Positions 9,737-17,187 of a stretch of 56,291 nucleotides of DNA are shown in pieces. Position 1 is the stretch's first letter. Each line of letters begins with the position of its first letter. Both the position numbers and the translations under genes were made by a program. Source of the DNA: Bacteroidota bacterium (GTDB taxonomy: Bacteria; Bacteroidota; Bacteroidia; UKL13-3); the NCBI GenBank assembly GCA_947492885.1, contig CANLPK010000011.1, positions 1 through 56,291 of the forward strand, given 5' to 3'. Under the pieces are notes generated by a model. The model was not told the origin of the DNA and made no database searches. It was given only the letters and a program-made list of their open reading frames with translations.

Positions 9737-10176
9737 CGGGTGATTGTATCTATTTGAATTTTGCGCCATTGTTCGAGTAATTCTTCTGGGGTCATGACCG
9801 TTCCGTCGGGTTTCACCAGATTTTTATTGCGTTGTTGCCAGTTTAAAAATTGCTTGTATTCGTAAACATATTGAATGGAAGTATGTGTGCCTTTATCCTT
9901 GTCTTTTTCCCTATTTCCATATATATCCTGTCCTTCACCATCGGCTTCGGTAGGCCTTTCGCGATGCTCCCAATACTTATTAAATGCATTTACGGCAAAT
10001 TCGTAATTCACCCCTGGACTGTCCATGAGTCCTATCCAGTATGGGAAATTGGCTAGGGTATCCGCATTTCCTTTCTTGTTTTTAGAGGCTAAATGGCGGT
10101 TTCGGCACGATCCATACAGGATGATTCCGGCCAAGGCGGCAAAAAACAAGGCAAAGCGAAGGCTTCTTTTTAACAT
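9733..10176 (-). CDS. Lipoprotein-like small protein coupled to the T9SS gene
   Basis: The 147-residue product has a basic N-terminus, a hydrophobic stretch and Cys24 in LYGSC, which is a loose lipobox. It is therefore probably an outer- or inner-membrane lipoprotein. The mature part contains FPYWIGLMDSPGVNYEFAV, a YWEHRE motif and a C-terminal helix with EELLEQWRK. I recognise no enzymatic family. Its TGA stop (9735-9733) overlaps the ATG of the giant T9SS gene (9736-9734) as ATGA. The two are therefore in one operon with coupled translation, and this protein may assist export or anchoring of its partner. Confidence 0.7.
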   Translation of the reverse strand: MLKRSLRFALFFAALAGIILYGSCRNRHLASKNKKGNADTLANFPYWIGLMDSPGVNYEFAVNAFNKYWEHRERPTEADGEGQDIYGNREKDKDKGTHTSIQYVYEYKQFLNWQQRNKNLVKPDGTVMTPEELLEQWRKIQIDTITR

Positions 10177-10246
10177 CCTTGCGAATGTAAGAAATTATTT
10201 TCTTGCTAGAGCGAACCAACCTCACTCAATCGCTATCGAAAATCCA

Positions 10247-10265
10247 CCCGAATTTGAAATTCGGG
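10247..10265. other. Perfect short palindrome between divergent genes
   Basis: CCCGAATTTGAAATTCGGG is a perfect inverted repeat with 9-base arms around a single G. It lies between the divergent lipoprotein-like gene and the histone-like gene. It has no following U-tract on either strand, so it is not a classical terminator. It could be an operator or a leader hairpin of the minus-strand transcript. Confidence 0.5.
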
Positions 10266-10308
10266 AAAAGGGATTGTTTTAAAAATTTCATTATTTTCAA
10301 AAAAGAAT

Positions 10309-10339
10309 TTGCATAGTTTTATAACATCACTTAATATTG
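10309..10339 (+). promoter_or_regulatory. Promoter of the histone H1-like gene
   Basis: TTG at 10309-10311 is separated by 20 bases from TAATATTG at 10332-10339. This matches the Bacteroidota TTG-N17-23-TAnnTTTG promoter with one mismatch, and it stands 26 bases before the ATG. Confidence 0.6.
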
Positions 10340-10365
10340 TATTGTCACATTAACGACATTCTAAA

Positions 10366-11076
10366 ATGGCTACCAAAAAATCCAAAAAAAGTCCACCTAA
10401 AAAAGCGGCCACAAAAAAGGCAGCACCAAAAAGTAAAGTAGCAAAGAAGAAAGCGAAAGGAGGCACCACCAAGAAAAAAGCAGCACCAAAAAAAGCAGCT
10501 AAAAAAGTTGCCACCAAAAAAGCAGCAACCAAAAAACCGATAGCTAAAAAAGCAACCAAAAAAGCAGCAACTAAAAAGGTAGCTACTAAAAAAGCAGCCA
10601 CCAAAAAAGCTACTCCAAAGAAAGCAACCAAAAAAGTTGCGACTAAAAAAGCTACTCCGAAAAAAGCTACTAAAAAAGTTGCACCTAAGAAAGCAGCAAC
10701 CAAAAAAGCAACAAAGAAGGCGGTAACAAAAAAGGTAGCTACTAAAAAAGTTGCTCCGAAGAAGGCAATTAAAAAAGTTGCAACTAAGAAAGCAGCTACG
10801 AAAAAAGTCGCTCCTAAAGCAGCACCTAAAAAAATCGCGACTAAGAAGGTTATTGCTAAACCAGTAATTTCTAAACCGAAGGTTAAAAAGCCTGCAGCTC
10901 CAAAGCCTTCACCAGCAATAGCTCCACCACCGGTTGACATCATGGACATTGCACCTCCAATGCCAATTTTCGAAATGCCTGTGATTGAAACACCAGCAGC
11001 TGAAGAACCTAAAACTGATTCTTTCTCTTCTGATATGCACGATATTGATTTAGATCCTAATCACGATGATATGTAA
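10366..11076 (+). CDS. Histone H1-like Lys/Ala-rich DNA-binding protein
   Basis: The protein has 236 residues. About residues 1-165 are almost entirely KKA, KKVA, KKAT and APKK units, as in the C-terminal tails of eukaryotic H1 and of bacterial H1-like (AlgP/Hc-type) proteins. About residues 165-210 are rich in Pro, Ile and Met, and the last 25 residues are acidic (SDMHDIDLDPNHDDM). It is expected to bind DNA or RNA non-specifically in the nucleoid. The acidic tail could limit or tune that binding. It is a stand-alone transcription unit with its own promoter (10309-10339) and strong terminator (11094-11128), which suggests high expression. The call rests on composition, because no folded domain is visible. 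Confidence 0.8.
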   Translation: MATKKSKKSPPKKAATKKAAPKSKVAKKKAKGGTTKKKAAPKKAAKKVATKKAATKKPIAKKATKKAATKKVATKKAATKKATPKKATKKVATKKATPKKATKKVAPKKAATKKATKKAVTKKVATKKVAPKKAIKKVATKKAATKKVAPKAAPKKIATKKVIAKPVISKPKVKKPAAPKPSPAIAPPPVDIMDIAPPMPIFEMPVIETPAAEEPKTDSFSSDMHDIDLDPNHDDM

Positions 11077-11093
11077 TCATTTCTAAGATTAGG

Positions 11094-11128
11094 AAAAGAG
11101 CCATCATAAATGATGGCTCTTTTTTTTG
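11094..11128 (+). terminator. Rho-independent terminator after the histone-like gene
   Basis: AAGAGCCATCAT and ATGATGGCTCTT form a perfect stem around AA, followed by a run of T. It ends the histone-like unit before the MarR operon promoter. Confidence 0.92.
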
Positions 11129-11161
11129 TTGTAATAATTTTACAATTAAATAATAGTTTGC

Positions 11162-11187
11162 ACTTCAAACTATTCGAAGTTTAAAGT
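11162..11187. promoter_or_regulatory. Candidate MarR operator
   Basis: ACTTCAAACT and AGTTTAAAGT are inverted 10-base arms with one mismatch, separated by six bases. They sit directly upstream of the -7 element at 11189. A MarR dimer bound here would block the promoter. This is the expected autoregulatory arrangement, and the dyad size fits winged-helix MarR sites. Confidence 0.6.
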
Positions 11188-11188
11188 A

Positions 11189-11196
11189 TATCTTTG
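11189..11196 (+). promoter_or_regulatory. -7 element of the marR-RND operon
   Basis: TATCTTTG matches TAnnTTTG exactly and lies 14 bases before the marR ATG. No well-spaced TTG was found upstream, because the operator dyad occupies that spacer. Confidence 0.5.
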
Positions 11197-11210
11197 GTGC
11201 CTTCAAGTTT

Positions 11211-11705
11211 ATGACAAATAAACCTTCAATTAAACAACAAATGCCATTGGGGCGCCATCTGGCAATTCTTACAAAGATGTATTATGGTGCATTGAGTAAA
11301 CAACTCGAGCACTTGGAAATTGAAAAGCACTATTCGGTATTGGTACTGATTGAAAACAGTGAACATCCATGCACACAACAATTTATCTCCGATAATTTAA
11401 AAATTGATAAAGCTTCTATGGTGAGTGTTATCGATTACCTATCGGAAAAGAAATTGATTAAGCGCACCAATAATCCTGCCGACCGCCGTGCCTATTGGAT
11501 TGAGCTCACTCCCAAGGCCCATCTGATAATGCCCGAACTGCATGAAAAAATTAATGAATTGAATAAAGTAGCACTCAAAGGACTCAATAAAACAAAAGCA
11601 CTCGAATTTAATAAAGCACTTTGCTTAATCTCCGAAAATCTAGATAATCTGCCATCCGACCGAGTTATCATCAATTATAAAAAAGTAAAAAAGAATCTCA
11701 AATGA
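11211..11705 (+). CDS. MarR family transcriptional regulator
   Basis: The 164-residue protein has the MarR fold. An N-terminal dimerisation helix (GRHLAILTKMYYGALSKQLE) is followed by the winged helix-turn-helix (QQFISDNLKIDKASMVSVIDYLSEKKLIKRTNNPADRRAYWIELT). The NPADRRAYWI segment is the conserved wing with its DxR signature, and C-terminal helices complete the dimer interface. It heads an RND efflux operon and overlaps the adaptor gene by ATGA, so it is very likely the local repressor. It would be released by a small hydrophobic ligand or stress signal. A suitable dyad lies at 11162-11187. Confidence 0.93.
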   Translation: MTNKPSIKQQMPLGRHLAILTKMYYGALSKQLEHLEIEKHYSVLVLIENSEHPCTQQFISDNLKIDKASMVSVIDYLSEKKLIKRTNNPADRRAYWIELTPKAHLIMPELHEKINELNKVALKGLNKTKALEFNKALCLISENLDNLPSDRVIINYKKVKKNLK

Positions 11706-12772
11706 AGACTATAAAAGTTATAAGCACAATTGCAATTATCATAGGTGCTTTCGCACTTATTAAAATATTTTTCCTAACGCCGAAAGCACCAGCAGCTCCA
11801 GCGGGTGGTCCCAATCAGAAGTTGCCTCCTGCCCCAGTAAATATGTACGTGGTATCCCCACAAGCGCTGCAAAACAATGTTTATGCCACAGGTACACTAT
11901 TAGCCAATGAAGAAGTGATGCTCCTTCCTGAAATTTCGGGTAAGATTATTGGGCTATTCATTCATGAAGGAAGTTCAGTGCGCAAAGGTGATTTGCTATT
12001 AAAAATAAATGATGCCGATTTTCAGGCACAACGCAGAAAAATGGAATTGCAATTGAAAATTGCCGATGAGAAATTAGCACGACTCAAGCAATTACTCAAT
12101 ATACAAGGAATTAGCCAGGAGGAATACGATATTGCATTAAACCTAACTAATACCATCAAAGCCGATATTGATTATATCAAAGCTCAAATTGCGAAAACCG
12201 AACTAAGAGCACCTTTCAATGGTATCATGGGATTAAAGTATGTAAGTGAAGGAAGCACCATCACAACGGCTACCCGTATCGCATCCATACAACAAGTGAA
12301 TCCTATAAAAATAGATTTCTCAGTTCCTGAAAAATATGCAGGCACCCTTAATCAGAATGATAATATCACATTTACTGTTTCCGAAAACAGCAAACAATAT
12401 AAAGCCCGCATCTATGCCATCGAACCCAAAATTGATCAGGCTACACGAACGCTGCAAATTAGAGCACTCACTGATAATTCTAAAAATGAATTGTTTGCTG
12501 GGGCCTTCGCAAAAATTGAATTGCCATTACGAACGATCGACAATGCATTGATGATTCCTACTGAAGCTGTTATCCCAATTTTAAAAGGAAAGAAAGTTTT
12601 CATTTGTAAAGATGGAAAAGCACAGGAAGTAATTATTGAAACAGGCATTCGCACAGATACACAAGTTCAGGTGGTGAGTGGTCTCAAAATTGGCGACTCT
12701 GTTATTACCACGGGCATCATGCAACTCAAGCCAGGAGCACCCGTTCGTTCACTAAAAGCCAATTCTAATTAA
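11702..12772 (+). CDS. RND efflux periplasmic adaptor (HlyD/AcrA family)
   Basis: The 356-residue adaptor bridges the inner-membrane pump and the TolC channel. An N-terminal membrane anchor (residues 7-27) is followed by a Pro/Ala linker. A lipoyl half-motif (EISGKIIGLFIHEGSSVRKGDLLLKIND), an alpha-hairpin, and a second lipoyl half (KTELRAPFNGIMGLKYVSEGSTI) come next. The beta-barrel and membrane-proximal domains close with VVSGLKIGDSVITTGIMQLKPGAPV. Its ATG overlaps the marR stop, and the pump gene follows after 11 bases. No lipobox cysteine is present, so it is held by the N-terminal helix. Confidence 0.95.
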   Translation: MKTIKVISTIAIIIGAFALIKIFFLTPKAPAAPAGGPNQKLPPAPVNMYVVSPQALQNNVYATGTLLANEEVMLLPEISGKIIGLFIHEGSSVRKGDLLLKINDADFQAQRRKMELQLKIADEKLARLKQLLNIQGISQEEYDIALNLTNTIKADIDYIKAQIAKTELRAPFNGIMGLKYVSEGSTITTATRIASIQQVNPIKIDFSVPEKYAGTLNQNDNITFTVSENSKQYKARIYAIEPKIDQATRTLQIRALTDNSKNELFAGAFAKIELPLRTIDNALMIPTEAVIPILKGKKVFICKDGKAQEVIIETGIRTDTQVQVVSGLKIGDSVITTGIMQLKPGAPVRSLKANSN

Positions 12773-12783
12773 GCAGGTTCATC

Positions 12784-15700
12784 ATGAGTTTATCATCTAC
12801 CAGTATAAAACGACCTGTCTTGGCCATTGTGATGTCGATCATCATCGTGACCTTTGGATTGATTGGTTATAATTATTTAGGTGTTCGAGAGTTTCCCTCT
12901 ATCGACCCACCTATTATCACAGTACGTACAAGCTATACAGGCGCCGCCGCTGAGGTAATCGAATCGCAAATAACCGAGCCTTTAGAAAAAGGCTTGAATG
13001 GAATCGAAGGCATCCGCTCCATCTCTTCCTCAAGTAGCCAAGGCACAAGCCAAATAACCGTAGAGTTTAATTTGGATGCCAACCTGGAATCGGCTGCCAA
13101 CGATGTGCGTGATAAAGTATCGCAAGCAGTGCGACAATTGCCTCAGGATATTGATGCACTGCCTACTGTCACAAAATCGGATGCAAACTCCGATGCGATT
13201 CTCTCACTTACCTTACAATCCGATTCTAAAAATCAACTGCAAGTGAGCGACTATGCCGAGAATGTGATTGCCGAAAGGTTACAAACAATTCCTGGTGTGA
13301 GTACAGTGCAAATTTGGGGGCAGAAAAAATATGCAATGCGTATTTGGATGGATCCCGCCAAACTCGCTTCTTTCAAGCTTACCCCACTCGACGTAAAGCA
13401 AGCACTTGATCGAGAAAATGTGGAAATGCCTTCAGGTAAAATTGCTGGCAACACCACAGAGCTCACGGTGAAAACCATGGGGAAATTTACCAATGAAGAA
13501 AGCTTCAATAACATGCTCATTAAATCGGTTGGCGATAAAGTAATTCGATTAAGAGATGTGGGTTATGCCTTATTGGGTCCGGAGAATGAAGAAACAATTT
13601 TGAAACTATCGGGTGTGCCAATGATTGGGCTCGCTATTTCACCGCAACCAGGTGCGAACTACCTTGATATCGCTGAAGAGTTTTACAAGCGCGTGGAAGG
13701 AATTCGAAAAGATTTACCTAAAGATTATAACTTAAATATTGCACTCGATAATACGCGATTCATTAAGCTCTCTGTTGACGAAGTAAAGGATACACTAATC
13801 ATTGCATTGATCCTTGTAATTTTAATTATCTTTTTATTTTTCCGCGATTGGCTCGTGGCATTTCGCCCACTTATCGATATCCCGGTATCACTCATTGGTG
13901 CATTTTTTATCATGTATATCATGGGCTACTCAATTAATGTACTCACCTTATTGGCCATCGTATTAGCAACAGGTTTGGTGGTAGATGATGGTATTGTGGT
14001 AACCGAAAACATCTTCAAGAAAATTGAAGCGGGCATGAAACCCTATGATGCTGCAATTAAAGGATCGAATGAAATTTTCTTCGCCGTCATCTCAACATCC
14101 ATTACACTTGCAGCAGTATTTCTTCCTGTAATCTTTTTACAAGGATTTGTTGGTCGTTTGTTTCGAGAGTTTGGAGTCGTGATTGCAGGAGCGGTATTAA
14201 TTTCAGCCTTCGTTTCACTCTCACTTACACCAATGCTTAATGCCTATTTGGTAAGAAAGGATCCTCATAAAAAATCAAACTTTTACAATCGTACTGAACC
14301 ATTTTTTGTAGGAATGGTTGATAGATATACCAAAGCGTTGACCAGCTTTTTGGGAGTGCGTCGCTGGGCGTTTGTAATTATCATTGGCGCTATTACACTT
14401 ATATTTACGGTAGGCCGATTGCTTCAATCGGAGTTATCACCCCTCGAAGATCGAAGCTGGATGCGCCTAGCTATCACCGCACCAGAAGGTGCATCGTATG
14501 AATATACCGATAAATTCATGGATAAATTGGCTCAGTTTATTAGTGATTCGGTACCCGAAAAGAGGGTTTGTTTAACAGTTACCGCACCCGGTTTTGCTGG
14601 GTCTGGTGCTGTGAATACAGGTTTCGTTCGATTGGCACTCACCGACCCAGAAACACGTAAAAGAAGTCAGCAAGAAATTGCCAACTATGTTACCAAAATT
14701 ACCAAGCAATTTCCTGAGGCAAAAACATTCGTCATACAACAACAAACAATTTCATCGAGTGGTGGCGGCCCTGGTTCTGGCTTGCCCGTGCAGTTTGTAT
14801 TGCAAGCGCCTAATTTCGAACGACTGAAAGAGGTACTTCCTAAATTTTTAGATGAGGCGAATAAGAATCCGGTATTTCAAATGGTGGATTGTAATCTGAA
14901 ATTCAACAAACCTGAATTGAATCTCATCATCGATCGTGATAAAATAAAAAACTTAGGACTCTCTGCTGCCGATATTGGCCAAACGTTGCAACTTGCATTG
15001 AGTGGACAACGTTTCAATTATTTTAATATGAGTGGCAAACAGTACCAAGTAATTGGTCAGGTCACACGAGAGAATCGTGATGAGCCTCTCGATTTAAAAT
15101 CAATTTATGTGAAAAGCAGCAACGGTGAATTGGTGCAACTCGATAATGTGGTGAAGCTAGAAGAGCAAAGTAATCCACCCCAACTATACCATTATAACAG
15201 ATACAAATCGGCCACAGTATCAGCATCCTTAGCCCCTGGCAAGACAGTAGGAGATGGAATTGTAGAGATGAATAAGATTGCAAAAAATGTACTTGATGAA
15301 TCGTTCTCGACCGCGCTCACTGGAGCATCGCGCGACTTCTCGGAAAGCTCTTCTAATATCCTCTTTGCATTTCTCTTTGCCTTACTCTTAATTTATCTCA
15401 TCCTCGCAGCACAATTTGAGAGCTTCATCGACCCACTCATCATCATGATTACGGTGCCTCTGGCTTTGGCTGGCGCGGTGTTATCGCTTTGGTATTTCAA
15501 TCAAACATTAAATATCTTTAGTGAGATAGGAATCATTATGCTTATAGGACTGGTGACGAAAAATGGAATCCTTATCGTGGAATTTGGAAATCAATTACAA
15601 GAAAAAGGATTGAATAAAAGGGAAGCCATCATACAAGCTGCAGCTGCTCGTTTGCGACCAATTTTAATGACGAGCTTAGCTACTGCACTCGGCGCTTTGC

Positions 15701-15882
15701 CTATTGCCTTGGCACTTGGCGCCGGCGCGAAAAGCCGCATGGGAATGGGAATTGTGGTTATTGGTGGTTTGCTTTTCTCTCTGGTACTCACCTTATTTGT
15801 TATTCCTGCGATCTACTCCTATTTTTCTCGTAATAAGAATCAACATCATGAATTACATGAACCAACTTCAGATGAAATATAA
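12784..15882 (+). CDS. RND multidrug efflux permease (HAE1/AcrB family)
   Basis: The 1,032-residue pump has the usual 12 transmembrane helices and two large periplasmic loops, after an N-terminal ISIKRPV-like start (SSTSIKRPVLAIVMS). The proton-relay aspartates of TM4 are Asp401-Asp402 in GLVVDDGIVVTENI. The second-half GLVTKNGILIVEF motif is also present. It works as a proton-driven trimer taking hydrophobic or amphiphilic compounds from the periplasm and outer leaflet. It lies between adaptor and TolC genes in a four-gene operon. Its last 11 bases overlap the TolC start at 15872. Confidence 0.97.
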   Translation: MSLSSTSIKRPVLAIVMSIIIVTFGLIGYNYLGVREFPSIDPPIITVRTSYTGAAAEVIESQITEPLEKGLNGIEGIRSISSSSSQGTSQITVEFNLDANLESAANDVRDKVSQAVRQLPQDIDALPTVTKSDANSDAILSLTLQSDSKNQLQVSDYAENVIAERLQTIPGVSTVQIWGQKKYAMRIWMDPAKLASFKLTPLDVKQALDRENVEMPSGKIAGNTTELTVKTMGKFTNEESFNNMLIKSVGDKVIRLRDVGYALLGPENEETILKLSGVPMIGLAISPQPGANYLDIAEEFYKRVEGIRKDLPKDYNLNIALDNTRFIKLSVDEVKDTLIIALILVILIIFLFFRDWLVAFRPLIDIPVSLIGAFFIMYIMGYSINVLTLLAIVLATGLVVDDGIVVTENIFKKIEAGMKPYDAAIKGSNEIFFAVISTSITLAAVFLPVIFLQGFVGRLFREFGVVIAGAVLISAFVSLSLTPMLNAYLVRKDPHKKSNFYNRTEPFFVGMVDRYTKALTSFLGVRRWAFVIIIGAITLIFTVGRLLQSELSPLEDRSWMRLAITAPEGASYEYTDKFMDKLAQFISDSVPEKRVCLTVTAPGFAGSGAVNTGFVRLALTDPETRKRSQQEIANYVTKITKQFPEAKTFVIQQQTISSSGGGPGSGLPVQFVLQAPNFERLKEVLPKFLDEANKNPVFQMVDCNLKFNKPELNLIIDRDKIKNLGLSAADIGQTLQLALSGQRFNYFNMSGKQYQVIGQVTRENRDEPLDLKSIYVKSSNGELVQLDNVVKLEEQSNPPQLYHYNRYKSATVSASLAPGKTVGDGIVEMNKIAKNVLDESFSTALTGASRDFSESSSNILFAFLFALLLIYLILAAQFESFIDPLIIMITVPLALAGAVLSLWYFNQTLNIFSEIGIIMLIGLVTKNGILIVEFGNQLQEKGLNKREAIIQAAAARLRPILMTSLATALGALPIALALGAGAKSRMGMGIVVIGGLLFSLVLTLFVIPAIYSYFSRNKNQHHELHEPTSDEI

Positions 15883-17176
15883 AATTGTAATCAGTATGTT
15901 TTTGGTCTTGGCTGCATTCAAAGGAATTGGCCAAAGCAAACTTACACTTTCACAAGCCATCTCCCTTGCCTTGGAAAAAAACTATGATATTAGAATTGCA
16001 TCTAATGGAGCTCAGGCTTCCACAATATCTAATACCTATGGAAATGCAGGCTTTTTACCTTCCGTAAACTTCCTTGCATCAACAAGTAGAAGCTACTATA
16101 ATACCAAACAAGAATTTAGTACTGGGTTAAAGGTGGATCGTAAAAATGCCTTAACGAGTAACCTGAATTCAAGCATCGCACTGAACTGGATTGTGTTCGA
16201 TGGCATGAAAATGTTTGCTACCAAGGATAAGCTAGATGCACTGGCTGCACAGGGCCAGACACAATTAAAATTGCAAATAGAGAATACCATCTCACAAGTA
16301 GTACTCCGCTATTATGAAGTAGTGAAACAACAGCAGCTCATTAAGGCTAACAAAGAAACCTTGAAAATTTATGAGGAGCGAGAGAAAATTGCACAGAAAA
16401 AACTCGAAATCGGTTCTGGCTCAAAGCTCGACCTGCTGCAGGCTCGCGTTGATTTGAATGCACAACGATCGGCTTTGCTTCGTCAGAACATTGCCTTGGA
16501 AAACGCGATGGTATTTCTTAATCAACTACTTACCCTCGAAGCTACCAATACCTTCACCGTGGAAGATAGCATTAGTGTAAACACCCAACTCGAGTTATTA
16601 AATATCAAACAAAATTCAATAGCTAATAATTCGGAGATGCAAATTGCAAAACGCAATATGGCCATTGCTGGTTATACCCTTAAAGAAGTAAAGAGCTATA
16701 CCTTGCCTCAAGTTGGTATTAATGTAAATTATAATTTAACTCGTGCTCAAAATGAAGTTGGATTAATTCTTTTAAATCAAAATCTTGGATTAAATGCAGG
16801 CCTTTCAGCCTCATGGAATTTGTTTAATGGTTATAAAACAAGAACCCAAATTCAAATTGCAAAACTTGGAATGGCTACCAGTGAAATAGCCTATAAAGGC
16901 GTGTTGTCGAAGGTGGATATTTCTTTGCAAAATGCCTGGAAATCTTACCAAAACACATCAGAGATTTTAAAGCTGGAAGAAGAGAATATCAGTATAGCAA
17001 AAGAAAATGTAACGGTTGCTTTGGAGCGCTTTCGTCTAGGAACCTCTAATACCATTGAGTTAATGCTGGCTCAAAAAAGCTACGAAGATGCCATCACCCG
17101 ACTTATTACTGCGCGCTATGAATTGAAAATTTCCGAAACAGAATTATTAAGATTACAAGGACAACTGGTAAAATAA
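15872..17176 (+). CDS. TolC family outer membrane efflux protein
   Basis: I chose the ATG at 15872 because it gives a compact signal peptide (MKYKIVISMFLVLAAFKGIGQ) followed by the canonical LTLSQAISLALEKNYDI. In-frame starts further upstream would lie in the pump gene. The 434-residue mature channel has the two-fold TolC repeat of long helices (coiled-coil heptads near residues 110-200 and 310-420) and beta strands. It completes the MarR-controlled tripartite pump. The gene overlaps the pump gene by 11 bases and ends 11 bases before the convergent T9SS nuclease gene, with no clear terminator between them. Confidence 0.93.
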   Translation: MKYKIVISMFLVLAAFKGIGQSKLTLSQAISLALEKNYDIRIASNGAQASTISNTYGNAGFLPSVNFLASTSRSYYNTKQEFSTGLKVDRKNALTSNLNSSIALNWIVFDGMKMFATKDKLDALAAQGQTQLKLQIENTISQVVLRYYEVVKQQQLIKANKETLKIYEEREKIAQKKLEIGSGSKLDLLQARVDLNAQRSALLRQNIALENAMVFLNQLLTLEATNTFTVEDSISVNTQLELLNIKQNSIANNSEMQIAKRNMAIAGYTLKEVKSYTLPQVGINVNYNLTRAQNEVGLILLNQNLGLNAGLSASWNLFNGYKTRTQIQIAKLGMATSEIAYKGVLSKVDISLQNAWKSYQNTSEILKLEEENISIAKENVTVALERFRLGTSNTIELMLAQKSYEDAITRLITARYELKISETELLRLQGQLVK

Positions 17177-17187
17177 GATGTAATTAG

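Noticed and set aside
9737-9769. Upstream in-frame start of the giant T9SS gene
   Set aside because: It would add a polar extension before the signal peptide, while ATG at 9736 starts the signal peptide and overlaps the upstream stop as ATGA.
10380-10860. Possible CRISPR or satellite array in the KKA-rich stretch
   Set aside because: The repetition is of codons, not of fixed-length repeat and spacer units, and the reading frame stays open throughout.
10350-10949. Long minus-strand reading frame opposite the histone-like gene, hydrophobic throughout
   Set aside because: It is the mirror of a lysine/alanine-repeat gene; FLVA-type repeats arise from reading AAA/GCT codons backwards. There is no independent start signal.
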